Source of the DNA: Cypionkella sp049896245 | GTDB taxonomy: Bacteria > Pseudomonadota > Alphaproteobacteria > Rhodobacterales > Rhodobacteraceae | NCBI RefSeq assembly: GCF_049896245.1 | Contig: NZ_JAFCTX010000006.1 | Coordinates: forward strand, 1 to 64,000 | DNA: 64,000 nt | Reading direction: 5' to 3' | Notes under the pieces: model-generated | Told to the model about the DNA's origin: nothing | What the model saw: the letters and a program-made list of their open reading frames with translations, nothing else | Database searches by the model: none | Shown: piece by piece, positions 1-8,242 of the stretch | How the letters are laid out: each line of letters begins with the position of its first letter | Position numbering within the stretch: the stretch's first letter is position 1 | Position numbers and translations under genes: made by a program

Positions 1-118
1 TCCCATGTGGATCACTCCGTTGCCCCCACTGCTCTCCGCTTTGGGGGTAGGTTCACATGGCTCAGTTCTCAGTGAAAATTATGCGCCTAACCGGCTCAGT
101 TCTGGGTGAAAATCAACA
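1..118. mobile_element. Probable terminal end of an IS21-like insertion sequence (partial)
   Basis: Two near-identical direct repeats, at 59-79 and 93-113 (core GGCTCAGTTCT, then GTGAAAAT), lie 34 bp apart, and the sequence ends in GTGAAAATCAACA. Multiple terminal repeats of this kind are typical of IS21-family ends, whose transposase genes would lie to the left of the window. A short inverted pair (CCATGTG at 4-10, CACATGG at 54-60) is also present. No transposase is visible, so the family call is inference from the repeat style. Confidence 0.45.
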
Positions 119-135
119 GGCAGGGGTTCAGAGCA

Positions 136-173
136 AAAGAAAACCCTGCCAGCGCTGGTCGCTGGCAGGGTTT
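136..173 (-). terminator. Rho-independent terminator of the Bax inhibitor-1 family gene
   Basis: The arms AACCCTGCCAGCG and CGCTGGCAGGGTT form a perfect long stem with a 5-nt loop. Read on the minus strand the stem is followed by TTTTCTTTTG. It lies about 25 nt beyond the stop codon of the minus-strand gene that ends at 199. Confidence 0.85.
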
Positions 174-198
174 GATTTTCTAGCAGTGTTGTTGCGGC

Positions 199-990
199 TT
201 AGCGGCGGTCGCCGAGGAATTGCAGCAGGAACATGAACATGTTGATGAAGTCGAGATACAGGTTCAACGCGCCCATGATCGCCGACTTGCCCATCCACTC
301 GCTGTCACCGCTCTCTGCGTGTTGCAGATAGGTGTTTTTGATCGTCTGGGTGTCATAGGCCGTCAGGCCTGCGAACACCAAAACACCGATCGCCGAGATC
401 GCGAAGGCCAGTGCCGACGAAGCAAGGAAGATGTTGATGACCGAGGCCACTACCAGCCCGATCACGCCCATCATCAGGAAGGTGCCCATCGCCGACAGGT
501 CTTTCTTGGTGGTGTAACCATAGAGCGACAGCGAGGCGAAGGCGATCGCGGTCACAAGGAAGGTAGTAACCACCGACGCGCCAGTGAACACCAGCAGGAT
601 CGAGCTGAGCGAAATACCCATCGCCGCCGCGAAGACGTAGAAGAACAGTTGTGCTGCTGCGACCGACAGGCGGGGGATCAGCGCGCCGAAGGCGAACACC
701 ATCACCAGCGGCGCGAACATCAGCACCCATTTCAGCGGCGACATGTAGATTGCCGAGCCGAAGCTGGTGAGATAGGTGTGATCACCAATCTGGGCTACCG
801 CTTGCGACGGAACATCTGTGACCGCAAGGCCCGCGACTGCCCAAGCGGCAAGTGCTGTGATCAGCATTGCCACGGACATCAGCCCGTAGACTTTATTCAT
901 ATGCGCCCGCAAACCTGCGTCGATGTCGGCGCTCCGCGCACCAACGCCGGCGGTCTGGCCCGAGGGGCGGATCGTCTGATAGTCAGCCAT
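199..990 (-). CDS. Bax inhibitor-1 / YccA family membrane protein
   Basis: A 263-residue integral membrane protein. After a soluble N-terminal stretch of about 30 residues there are seven hydrophobic segments, the layout of the BI-1/YccA/TMBIM family, and the C-terminus carries the family's conserved region around Y-D-T-Q (AYDTQTIKNTY) and LYLDFINMF. Bacterial members are inner-membrane proteins thought to act as pH-sensitive calcium leak channels or as modulators of FtsH proteolysis; the exact role here is not evident. It is transcribed alone, ends at a strong terminator, and is separated from the next gene by about 150 bp. Length is normal for the family. Confidence 0.92.
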   Translation of the reverse strand: MADYQTIRPSGQTAGVGARSADIDAGLRAHMNKVYGLMSVAMLITALAAWAVAGLAVTDVPSQAVAQIGDHTYLTSFGSAIYMSPLKWVLMFAPLVMVFAFGALIPRLSVAAAQLFFYVFAAAMGISLSSILLVFTGASVVTTFLVTAIAFASLSLYGYTTKKDLSAMGTFLMMGVIGLVVASVINIFLASSALAFAISAIGVLVFAGLTAYDTQTIKNTYLQHAESGDSEWMGKSAIMGALNLYLDFINMFMFLLQFLGDRR

Positions 991-1144
991 GGAAGCCTCC
1001 GATTATGGACTGAAGGCGGGTGCGAATGTCCGCACTGCCTAATGTCACCAATATTGGCACTGTTGGCGGTGATTTCAAGGATTTCCGCTGCGGGAAACCC
1101 TTGAGGCGTAAATGTCGCATTAACCAGTGGTGAACGCAGCCCGG

Positions 1145-1375
1145 TCAGCGCAGCCAAGTCGACGGCACATCCCATGCCGGGCGGGCGGACTCGGCAGCGG
1201 CTTGGCGCGGCGTGATGCCAATATCGGCGAGCATTGCATCGTCAAGGCGGGCCAGTTGGGCGCGCTGGCGGCGGGCGGTCACAGCCAAACGCAGGCGTTT
1301 GACAAGGTCAGCAAGAGTGCCGCGCGACTGCACGTGGGCGACAGCCAGCGTGGAGGTGTGGAGCGAGGCGAACAT
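1145..1375 (-). CDS. DUF1127 family small protein
   Basis: A 76-residue protein. The central block (LARLDDAMLADIGITPRQA, about residues 41-59) is the diagnostic DUF1127 motif, L-x-x-L-D-D-x-x-L-x-D-I-G. The preceding stretch is arginine-rich and probably helical. DUF1127 proteins are abundant in alphaproteobacteria; some bind RNA and tune phosphate or nitrogen-related transcripts, but function varies and cannot be assigned here. AAAGGAT precedes the ATG at 1375. It is divergent from the LysR gene with about 130 bp between them. Confidence 0.85.
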   Translation of the reverse strand: MFASLHTSTLAVAHVQSRGTLADLVKRLRLAVTARRQRAQLARLDDAMLADIGITPRQAAAESARPAWDVPSTWLR

Positions 1376-1508
1376 GTGGTATCCTTTCAGGGTTCATCGA
1401 CGTCGGTGATGTGAGTCGTTTGTTTCATCACAGCACTTGATCCTTATGCCCGAATCGGTGACATTAGGAAAATGAATGGTTTTGACTTAACGCATCAAGG
1501 ATTGTGAT

Positions 1509-2381
1509 ATGTCTCGAAATCTCGACCTCACCTCATTGCGCTCTTTCGTGGCGATTGCCGATGCGGGCGGTGTCACCCGCGCGGCGGGGTTTTTGAACCT
1601 GACGCAATCGGCGGTGTCGATGCAGATCAAGCGGCTGGAGGAGATGCTGGACAGCCAACTGCTGGACCGCTCGGCGCGGCAGGTGGGGCTGACCGCCTCC
1701 GGTGAGCAGCTTTTGGGCTACGCGCGACGGATGCTGGCGCTGAATGATGAGGTTTTTGGTCGGCTGACGCAGGATCAGCATGAGGGCGAGATCGTGCTGG
1801 GGGTGCCGCATGATATTGTCTATCCGGCTATTCCGCAGGTGCTGCGGCGGTTTGCCAAGGAATACCCGAAGATGAAAGTCTCGCTGACCTCGTCGTTTAC
1901 GCGGGTGTTGAAGGCGCAGTTTGCGCGCGGCGAATGTGATGTGATCCTGACCACCGAAGAATCGGTGGACCCGGATGGGCAGACTTTGGCGGAATTGCCG
2001 TTGGTTTGGGTGGGAGCCCCGGATGGAGCGGCTTGGAAGGGGCGGCCGTTGCGACTGGCCTTCGCGCATAACTGCATCTTCCGCCAAGGCGTGCAGGCGG
2101 CGCTGAACGCGGCTGGCATGCCATGGGAGATGGCGGTGGAAAGCGATGACACGCGCGGGATTGAGGCATCCGTTTCCGCCGATTTGGCGGTGCATGCCGT
2201 GTTGGCGGGGTCAGAGCCGCCGTTTGTCGAGCGGATTGCGCATGGCGGGGTGTTGCCGGAATTGGCGGTGATCAAGGTCAATATGTATGTCGCCGATCCG
2301 GTACATTCCGAGGCGGTTTCGGCTTTGGCCGCGATGATCCGGCAGGTGTATTTGTCACGGGCGATCAGGTCGGCGGCTTGA
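1509..2381 (+). CDS. LysR family transcriptional regulator
   Basis: A 290-residue protein of standard LTTR length. The N-terminal winged helix-turn-helix is at residues 4-63 (LTSLRSFVAIADAGGVTRAA, then the recognition helix around TQSAVSMQIKRLE), followed by a linker helix and a two-lobed periplasmic-binding-protein-like effector domain from about residue 90. AAGGA stands about 8 nt before the ATG. LTTRs often control a divergent neighbour; here that would be the DUF1127 gene, though the region between them shows no obvious T-N11-A palindrome that I would stand on. The effector is unknown. Confidence 0.92.
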   Translation: MSRNLDLTSLRSFVAIADAGGVTRAAGFLNLTQSAVSMQIKRLEEMLDSQLLDRSARQVGLTASGEQLLGYARRMLALNDEVFGRLTQDQHEGEIVLGVPHDIVYPAIPQVLRRFAKEYPKMKVSLTSSFTRVLKAQFARGECDVILTTEESVDPDGQTLAELPLVWVGAPDGAAWKGRPLRLAFAHNCIFRQGVQAALNAAGMPWEMAVESDDTRGIEASVSADLAVHAVLAGSEPPFVERIAHGGVLPELAVIKVNMYVADPVHSEAVSALAAMIRQVYLSRAIRSAA

Positions 2382-2427
2382 GGCGGGGGAGCTAACCTCA
2401 ACCGTTGGGCTGCTGCATGGAGCTTTC

Positions 2428-2505
2428 GTGGGGGTTTCACACCCCCACACCCCTGTGGGATATTTGAGCAGAGAGGATGACAATTTTAGATAATTTTTAG
2501 GGGGT
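2428..2505 (+). repeat. Dispersed hairpin-headed intergenic repeat, copy 1
   Basis: The hairpin GTGGGGGT / ACCCCCAC (2428-2448) is followed by CCCCTGTGGGATATTTGAG, a GATGA box and an A/T-rich tail with AATTTTAGATAATTTTTAGG. It sits between the convergent ends of the LysR gene and the quinone oxidoreductase gene. Related copies are at 5279, 8243, 18766, 21884, 45894 and 57854. Confidence 0.8.
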
Positions 2506-2556
2506 TTGTTTTGGCGGCGTTTGCATCGGCGGGCTTCAGGCAGGAGTCGTTGGCCG

Positions 2557-3519
2557 TTAGAGCGTGATCACGACTTTGCCGGTGGCTTGACGGCTGCGCA
2601 GCAGTTCCAGACCATTGGGATACTCCGCGAAGGGCAGCTCGTGGCTGATGTGAGGGCGCAAGCCGCCTTGTGCGAACCATTGGAACAGGGTGCGCAGGCT
2701 GTCGGTCAGCACTTGCGGTGCGAAGGTCAGGTAGCCGCCCCAGTAAAGGCCCATCACGCTGAGGTTTTTCACCAAGAGGTGGTTGGCGGGGATCTCGGGC
2801 AACTGGCCTGAGGCGAAACCGATGGTCAGCAGGCGGCCTTCGGGGCGGCAGGCAGAGAGCGCTGCGCTGAAGGCGGGACCGCCGACGGGGTCATAAACCA
2901 CATCGACGCCGCCCAAGGCTTTGAGAGCGGCTTTCAGATCAGGCGTGTCGCTGTCGAGGGTGATGTCGGCTCCGGCTGCGCGGGCGATGGCCAGCTTTTC
3001 CGGGCCACGGGCGCAGGCGATCACCTTTGCCCCCATGCGTTTGCCGATTTCCACCGCCGTCAGGCCGACGCCTCCGGCAGCGCCAAACACCAGCAGAGTC
3101 TCGCCGGGTTGCAGCTGGGCTTTGTGGGCAAGTGCCAAGTGTGAGGTGCCATAGGCGATCTGGAACGCGGCGGCTTGCTTGAAGCTCATGCTGTCGGGCA
3201 GGGGGATCAGGTTGGCGGTGGGGGCGGTGATGTATTCGGCCAAAGCGCCGTGACTGGCAAAGCCTGCAACACGGGCACCGGGTTTGAGGGCGGTGGGTGT
3301 GTCGGGGTGCAAAGCATCAATGCTGCCAGCAAACTCCATGCCGGGGATGAAGGGCAGTACGGGACGCTCTTGATACTTGCCCTCGGCCATCAATAAATCG
3401 GCAAAATTCAACCCGACGGCGGAGATTTTCAACCGGGCCTGTCCCGGTTCGGGTGTAGGCAAGGGCCGCTCTGCCCGTTGCGCGGGGCTGCCCAAAGCTG
3501 TGAGTTGCCAAACCTGCAT
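2557..3519 (-). CDS. NADPH:quinone oxidoreductase / zinc-independent MDR family protein
   Basis: From the ATG at 3519 the product is 320 residues, the usual length for QOR-type medium-chain dehydrogenases. It has an N-terminal GroES-like domain (residues 1-125) and a Rossmann fold with the nucleotide loop GAAGGVG at residues 146-152. There are no zinc-ligand cysteines, so it belongs to the quinone reductase branch, which reduces quinones or enals with NADPH. The frame stays open to 3723, but the extra upstream residues cover AT-rich repeat-containing DNA and do not look like protein; an ATG at 3534 is another possible start. The physiological substrate is unknown. Confidence 0.88.
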   Translation of the reverse strand: MQVWQLTALGSPAQRAERPLPTPEPGQARLKISAVGLNFADLLMAEGKYQERPVLPFIPGMEFAGSIDALHPDTPTALKPGARVAGFASHGALAEYITAPTANLIPLPDSMSFKQAAAFQIAYGTSHLALAHKAQLQPGETLLVFGAAGGVGLTAVEIGKRMGAKVIACARGPEKLAIARAAGADITLDSDTPDLKAALKALGGVDVVYDPVGGPAFSAALSACRPEGRLLTIGFASGQLPEIPANHLLVKNLSVMGLYWGGYLTFAPQVLTDSLRTLFQWFAQGGLRPHISHELPFAEYPNGLELLRSRQATGKVVITL

Positions 3520-3936
3520 CTTCCGCCTCCGCATTGCTGGGCGGGTGGTGTCAGATTTTTCGGGAAAAGGCCAAGAAAATTGCCGGAATTGCGTGGCGTG
3601 CAACAATTTCGGGGCATGGAAGCGATCCCATTCGAATTGGAAACGATCCCACAGCGGCAAAATGGCGTAATTTGCAATTTTTAGCCGACTTAATTGCAAA
3701 ATGCGACGCAAAATGGGATACACGCTTAAGCAGAGTTAACAGACAGGCGTAAACGCAGAGGGGTGTAGCCCACATCTGGCGGCTGTTTCTTCTCCGCCTG
3801 TATAATTGGACATATCCAAAAAGACAGGTTTTCAGAAAGCGTTCGGGGAATCTGAGGAGAAAGTTGGTTTTGGCAAAGTTGGCACGGAAATTGCTTTGTA
3901 TGATGGTGTTAGGTAGAATTGAAAGTGGAGACTGTT
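3520..3936. promoter_or_regulatory. Divergent intergenic region with repeated motifs
   Basis: This region of about 417 bp separates the quinone oxidoreductase and the XRE regulator and is noticeably more AT-rich than its neighbours. It holds two direct repeats TGGAARCGATCCCA (3617-3630, 3638-3651) around a TTCGAA centre, and three copies of GCAAAATG (3657-3664, 3696-3703, 3708-3715). Promoters in both directions are expected. I see no gene in it. Confidence 0.5.
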
Positions 3937-4296
3937 ATGAAGCACCCCGTTGACGCCCATGTCGGCAAGCGCATCCGCCATCGTCGGTGGATGATCGGCA
4001 TGACGCAGCAACAGCTTGCGGATAAGGTGGGCATCAAGTTCCAACAGATCCAGAAGTATGAAACCGGGATGAACCGGGTTTCTGCCTCGCGGCTGTGGGA
4101 TATTGCAGATGCGCTTGGGGTGACGATTGCATTCTTTTTTGAAGGTCTGGCCGATGGCGCACAAGCCGCAGCAGCCGGACATGATATGATGGCGGATAAA
4201 GAAGCCCTGGAACTGGTGCGGTCTTATTACGCCATCCCCGAAGCACAGCGGAGGCGCCTGTTCGATCTGGCGCGTGTATTGAGTGAAGCTGCGTAA
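3937..4296 (+). CDS. XRE family helix-turn-helix transcriptional regulator
   Basis: A 119-residue protein from the ATG at 3937, chosen over an in-frame TTG at 3919 because GTGGAG lies six bases upstream. The N-terminal lambda-repressor-like HTH spans residues 11-65 (MTQQQLADKVGIKFQQIQKY is the core), followed by an alanine-rich linker and a short C-terminal helical region ending in RRRLFDLARVLSEAA. Small XRE proteins of this shape are common in Rhodobacteraceae, often in several paralogues; their targets are mostly unknown. The direct repeats upstream are candidate operators. It is followed by two strong hairpins. Confidence 0.88.
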   Translation: MKHPVDAHVGKRIRHRRWMIGMTQQQLADKVGIKFQQIQKYETGMNRVSASRLWDIADALGVTIAFFFEGLADGAQAAAAGHDMMADKEALELVRSYYAIPEAQRRRLFDLARVLSEAA

Positions 4297-4309
4297 CCGC
4301 TGAGCACAT

Positions 4310-4359
4310 AGCTTTGTGACCCGGCGTGAATTGCCCCCAATTACGCTGGTTACAAAGCT
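4310..4359 (+). repeat. Long imperfect hairpin after the XRE gene
   Basis: AGCTTTGT...GCGTGAATTG pairs with CAATTACGC...ACAAAGCT in an approximately 20-bp stem with two bulged bases and a CCCC loop. There is no T-run behind it, so it is more likely an RNA-stabilising or cruciform structure than a classical terminator. Confidence 0.6.
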
Positions 4360-4367
4360 TGACCGCT

Positions 4368-4420
4368 CGCCCGCAAGTGCTTAGCCAAGGCTGGACACTT
4401 GCGGGCGACGGGCGTTTTAA
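4368..4420 (+). terminator. Hairpin, probable terminator of the XRE gene
   Basis: CGCCCGCAAGTG (4368-4379) and CACTTGCGGGCG (4396-4407) form a perfect 12-bp stem with a 16-nt loop that itself contains GCC/GGC. The stem is followed by ACGGGCGTTTTAA, a short T-run. Confidence 0.6.
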
Positions 4421-4444
4421 GCCCCGGTCGTTTTAAGCCCCGGT
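4413..4444 (+). repeat. Perfect 16-bp tandem duplication in the hisN leader
   Basis: CGTTTTAAGCCCCGGT occurs twice without spacer (4413-4428, 4429-4444), ending just before the ribosome-binding region of the hisN-like gene. Confidence 0.85.
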
Positions 4445-4457
4445 GATGGGGCGAAAC

Positions 4458-5258
4458 ATGACGAAATTTTTAGACAATGAAGCGCAGGATATCATCCGCA
4501 CAGCAGCCTTGCTGGCGGATGCGGCGCGCGTGGCGACGTTGCAGCATTTTCGCAGCGATGGTCTGACGGCGGACAACAAGGAAGCGGCGCGGTTTGACCC
4601 GGTGACGGTGGCGGATCGTTTGTCAGAGCAGCGGATGCGGGAGATTTTGGCGCAAGCGCGGCCTTTGGACGGCATTTTGGGTGAAGAATTTGCACCGGTC
4701 ATCGGGTCTTCGGGTCTGACTTGGGTGTTGGACCCAATCGACGGCACGCGCGGGTATTTGTCGGGCACGCCGACTTGGGGGGTGCTGATCTCGGTCCGCG
4801 ATGCGTCGGGCGTGATCTACGGCGTGATTGATCAACCCTATATTGGCGAGCGGTTTGAGGGTGGTTTGGGCCGGGCGGAAGTGAACGGGCCGATGGGGCG
4901 TAGGGTTTTGAAGACTCGGGCGGCGCGGCCGTTGTCGGAGGCGATTTTGTTTTCGACCTTCCCCGAAGTGGGCACCGCCGAGGAGGGCGCTGCGTTCCGG
5001 CGGGTGGCGCCGAAGGCGAAGCTGGTGCGCTATGGCATGGATTGCTATGCGTATGGCCTGGTAGCTGCCGGGCAGATTGATCTGGTGATCGAGGCGGGGT
5101 TGCAAGCCTATGACGTGCAAGCGCCGATTGCGGTGATTGAAGCGGCGGGCGGGATTGTCACCGATTGGTCGGGCAAACCCTGTCTGGAGGGTGGGCGGGT
5201 GTTGGCGGCGGCCAATGCGGCGATTCATGCTGAAGCTTTGGCTTTGCTGAACGCGTAG
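4458..5258 (+). CDS. hisN: Histidinol-phosphatase, inositol monophosphatase family
   Basis: A 266-residue protein with the metal-binding motifs of the IMPase superfamily: GEE at residues 75-77 and DPIDGT at 92-97, plus the C-terminal D-V-Q-A-P-I region holding the third metal ligand. Rhodobacteraceae use an IMPase-type enzyme as histidinol-phosphatase, the eighth step of histidine synthesis, and this sequence resembles that branch (HisN); inositol-phosphate or adenosine-phosphate activity cannot be excluded. The ATG at 4458 is preferred over upstream GTG 4443 and ATG 4446 because GGGG stands at good spacing before it. No other his gene is adjacent; hisS-hisZ-hisG lie far away at 41-44.5 kb. 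Confidence 0.82.
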   Translation: MTKFLDNEAQDIIRTAALLADAARVATLQHFRSDGLTADNKEAARFDPVTVADRLSEQRMREILAQARPLDGILGEEFAPVIGSSGLTWVLDPIDGTRGYLSGTPTWGVLISVRDASGVIYGVIDQPYIGERFEGGLGRAEVNGPMGRRVLKTRAARPLSEAILFSTFPEVGTAEEGAAFRRVAPKAKLVRYGMDCYAYGLVAAGQIDLVIEAGLQAYDVQAPIAVIEAAGGIVTDWSGKPCLEGGRVLAAANAAIHAEALALLNA

Positions 5259-5259
5259 C

Positions 5260-5278
5260 CGATTTTTGAGAAAAATCG
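5260..5278. repeat. CGATTTTT-GAG-AAAAATCG hairpin, copy 1
   Basis: A perfect inverted repeat directly after the hisN stop codon. The same 19-bp sequence occurs at 16049 and 32124. It can act as a bidirectional terminator because both arms end in T/A runs. Confidence 0.75.
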
Positions 5279-5331
5279 TGGGGGGCTGTCTGCCCCCCTG
5301 CCCCCCCGAGAGTATTTCTACCAATGTGAAA
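5279..5331 (+). repeat. Dispersed hairpin-headed intergenic repeat, diverged copy
   Basis: GGGGGG / CCCCCC hairpin followed by CCCCCCCGAGAGTATTTCTACCAATGTGAA. The arrangement matches the other copies, with head hairpin, C-run, TATTT box and ATGAA-like tail, but the sequence is more diverged. Confidence 0.5.
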
Positions 5332-5456
5332 TTGGGCAGTGGTTCGGGCTTGGCGCTTGCACTGGGCTTTGCTAGGGTTGGCTTGCGCGAGTCCTTGACT
5401 CCCCCTTCTGTCGCGCTTCCCTGATCCACCGAAGGGGGTGGTGAGACGGGGAAATC

Positions 5457-6791
5457 ATGTCTGAAATTCTGATCCGAAATGCCGATGTCGTGGTGACGAT
5501 GGATGGCGCGCGCCGCGAGATTGCGCAGGGCGATGTGTTGCTGCGCGGCGGGGTGATAGCGGCGGTCGGGCAGGGGCTTTCGACGGCAGGCGTGGTGGTG
5601 GAGGCGCCGGGCTGCGTGGTCACACCCGGTTTGGTGAATACGCATCATCATTTGTATCAGACGCTGACGCGGGCGGTGCCGGGCGGGCAGGATGCTTTGC
5701 TGTTTGGTTGGTTGCAAACTTTGTATCCGATCTGGGCGAAGTTTGGGCCTGAGGAGATGTTTTTCTCGGCGCAGGTGGGGCTGGCGGAGCTGGCTTTGTC
5801 GGGGTGTTCGTTGACTTCGGACCATTTGTATCTGTTCCCGAATGGGTCGCGGTTGGATGACACGATTGCGGCGGCGGGCGAGGTGGGCTTGCGGTTTCAC
5901 CCCACCCGCGGCGCGATGAGCATTGGTGTCTCGGAGGGTGGGCTGCCGCCGGATGCTTTGGTGGAGCGTGAGGCGGCGATCTTGGAAGATTGCATCCGGG
6001 TGGTGGACCGCTTTCACGATGGCGGCGAGGGTTCGATGCTGCGGGTCGGGATTGCGCCCTGTTCGCCGTTTTCCGTTAGTCGCGATCTGATGCGCGAGGC
6101 AGGCGTGCTGGCGCGGGATAAGGGCGTGATGCTGCATACGCATCTGGCGGAGAATGACGAGGATATCGCCTATTCGCTGGCGAAGTTTGGCTGTCGTCCG
6201 GGGCAATATGCCGAGGATTTGGGCTGGACGGGCGATGATGTCTGGCACGCGCATTGTGTCAAGCTGGATGCGGGCGAGATTGATTTGTTTGCAAGGTCTG
6301 GTACCGGGGTGGCGCATTGCCCGTGTTCAAACTGTCGGCTGGGGTCGGGGATTGCGCCGGTGCGGGCGATGCGCGACGCAGGCGTGAAGGTCGGGCTGGG
6401 GGTGGATGGCTCGGCTTCTAACGACGCGGGGAATTTGATTCTGGAGGCGCGGCAGGCGTTGTTGTTGCAGCGGGTGTCGCGCGGCGCGGATGCGATGGCG
6501 GCGCGCGAGGCGTTGGAGATTGCGACGTTGGGCGGGGCAAAGGTGATGGGGCGCAGGGATTGCGGATCGCTAGAGGTTGGCAAGCGCGCCGATATTGCGA
6601 TCTGGGATGTGTCGGGGATCGAGGCGGCGGGGTCTTGGGACCCGGTGGCGAGTTTGATTCTCTGCGGGCCAATGAGGGTGCGCGATCTGTTTGTGGAAGG
6701 GCGCGCGGTGGTGCGGGGCGGGCAGATGGTGACGATTGATTTGGCCCGCGTGATCGCGCGGCAGAACCTTTTGGCGTGGGCTTTGGTCTGA
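5457..6791 (+). CDS. 8-oxoguanine deaminase (amidohydrolase superfamily)
   Basis: A 444-residue amidohydrolase. Metal ligands are visible in THHH (residues 62-65), HTHLAEN, HAHCVKL and GLGVDGSASND, in the order expected for the ATZ/TRZ/SSNA group. The overall sequence resembles bacterial 8-oxoguanine deaminases, which convert 8-oxoguanine to urate plus ammonia; the same family includes hydroxydechloroatrazine ethylaminohydrolase and guanine deaminase, so specificity is inferred. It is a single gene with about 200 bp on either side. It fits functionally with the purine-catabolic block at 22-36 kb but is not linked to it. Confidence 0.85.
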   Translation: MSEILIRNADVVVTMDGARREIAQGDVLLRGGVIAAVGQGLSTAGVVVEAPGCVVTPGLVNTHHHLYQTLTRAVPGGQDALLFGWLQTLYPIWAKFGPEEMFFSAQVGLAELALSGCSLTSDHLYLFPNGSRLDDTIAAAGEVGLRFHPTRGAMSIGVSEGGLPPDALVEREAAILEDCIRVVDRFHDGGEGSMLRVGIAPCSPFSVSRDLMREAGVLARDKGVMLHTHLAENDEDIAYSLAKFGCRPGQYAEDLGWTGDDVWHAHCVKLDAGEIDLFARSGTGVAHCPCSNCRLGSGIAPVRAMRDAGVKVGLGVDGSASNDAGNLILEARQALLLQRVSRGADAMAAREALEIATLGGAKVMGRRDCGSLEVGKRADIAIWDVSGIEAAGSWDPVASLILCGPMRVRDLFVEGRAVVRGGQMVTIDLARVIARQNLLAWALV

Positions 6792-6940
6792 GCCCGCAGG
6801 AAAAACATTTACAGGCCAAGGCACTTCGGCTATCCATCGCGAATGATTAGCCGGACCGCCATTATTGCCCGTCCCCGACGCCTGCGCTGAAAAGCCCAAG
6901 CATTGATCCGCTTTGGCCCGGCGATATGGGCCTTCCCTCG

Positions 6941-6970
6941 TTGACTTCCCTTACAGTCCTTGGCTACGCC
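6941..6970 (+). promoter_or_regulatory. Candidate sigma-70 promoter for argD
   Basis: TTGACT (6941-6946) and TACGCC (6965-6970) are separated by 18 bp, about 27 bp upstream of the argD ATG. The -35 is good and the -10 is weak. Confidence 0.4.
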
Positions 6971-6996
6971 TAGGCTTTCCCGTGAAAGGCCCGCCC

Positions 6997-8172
6997 ATGA
7001 TCACCGCTGTTTTGCCGACCTATAACCGCGCTCCGATGGCTTTTGTCAAAGGCGAAGGCTCTTGGCTGACGGCAGAGAATGGCAGCCGATATCTCGATCT
7101 GGGCGCAGGCATTGCGGTGAACGCGTTAGGCCATGCCAATCCAGCGCTGGTGGCGGCTTTGACCGAGCAGGCGGGGCAGCTTTGGCATGTCTCAAACCTC
7201 TACCGCATCCCGCAGCAGGAAAAGCTGGCGCAGATGCTGGTGGACAAGACCTTTGCCGATACGGTGTTCTTTACCAATTCCGGCACCGAAGCCTGTGAAT
7301 TGGCGATCAAAATGGCCCGGAAATATCACTATGACAACGATATGGCTGACCGGGTTGAGATCATCGCCTTTGAAGGCGCCTTCCATGGCCGCTCTACCGG
7401 GGCGATTGCGGCGGCGGGTTCGGAAAAGATGGTCAAGGGCTTTGGCCCGCTGATGCCGGGGTTCAAGCAGTTGAAATGGGGCGATCATGATGCGATCCGC
7501 GCCGCGATCACCACCCGCACTTGTGCGGTGATCATCGAGCCTGTGCAGGGCGAAGGCGGCATCCGGGTGGTGCCGGACCAATGCCTGAAGGGCCTGCGCG
7601 ATCTGTGTGATGAAACCGGAACCCTGCTGATTTTCGACGAGGTGCAATGCGGGGTGGGCCGCACGGGTAAGCTGTTTGCGCATGAATGGGCCGGGGTTTA
7701 TCCCGACATCATGATGGTCGCCAAAGGCATCGGCGGCGGCTTCCCTTTGGGTGCGGTTTTGGCCACCGAAAACGCCGCCTCTGGCATGGTCGCAGGCACG
7801 CATGGCTCTACCTATGGCGGCAATCCGTTGGGCTGTGCGGTGGGCGCAAAAGTGATGGAGATCGTGGCCGAGGATGCTTTCCTCGATGCGGTATCGCGCA
7901 AGGCGGCACAGTTCCGGCAGGGGCTGGAGGGCTTGGTCGCCTCGCACCCAACGGTGTTTGAAGCCGTGCGCGGGCAGGGGTTGATTTTGGGGCTGAAATG
8001 CAAGGCGCTGAACTCTGATATCGTCAAGGCCGCTTATGCTGAGCATCTGCTGACGGTGCCTGCGGCGGATAATGTGCTGCGGTTGCTGCCGGCTTTGAAC
8101 ATTCCCGAGGCGGATATTGCCGAGGCTTTGGCGCGGCTGGATCGCACCGCGCTGCGGATCGAGGCGGCATAA
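6997..8172 (+). CDS. argD: Acetylornithine / succinyldiaminopimelate aminotransferase
   Basis: A 391-residue class III PLP-dependent aminotransferase. The sequence has the NSGTEACELAIKMAR phosphate-binding region, the FHGR motif, IFDEVQCGVGRTG, and the Schiff-base lysine in VAKGIGGGFPLGA. The enzyme transfers the amino group from glutamate to N-acetylglutamate semialdehyde in arginine synthesis. An open frame extends upstream to 6913, but the ATG at 6997 has GAAAGG before it and gives the normal family length. argF follows about 150 bp downstream, the usual argD-argF order in Rhodobacteraceae. Confidence 0.93.
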   Translation: MITAVLPTYNRAPMAFVKGEGSWLTAENGSRYLDLGAGIAVNALGHANPALVAALTEQAGQLWHVSNLYRIPQQEKLAQMLVDKTFADTVFFTNSGTEACELAIKMARKYHYDNDMADRVEIIAFEGAFHGRSTGAIAAAGSEKMVKGFGPLMPGFKQLKWGDHDAIRAAITTRTCAVIIEPVQGEGGIRVVPDQCLKGLRDLCDETGTLLIFDEVQCGVGRTGKLFAHEWAGVYPDIMMVAKGIGGGFPLGAVLATENAASGMVAGTHGSTYGGNPLGCAVGAKVMEIVAEDAFLDAVSRKAAQFRQGLEGLVASHPTVFEAVRGQGLILGLKCKALNSDIVKAAYAEHLLTVPAADNVLRLLPALNIPEADIAEALARLDRTALRIEAA

Positions 8173-8242
8173 TGCGCCTAACCCACCCCAGCGCCGAAGC
8201 AGCGCATTGTGCCTCGCGACGAGTATTTGGCTGACGCTTTGG

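Noticed and set aside
4623..6317. Long open frame on the minus strand (564 codons)
   Set aside because: It is a shadow of hisN and the 8-oxoguanine deaminase on the plus strand, created by strong third-position GC bias; its translation is rich in Arg, His, Pro and Gln and shows no domain.
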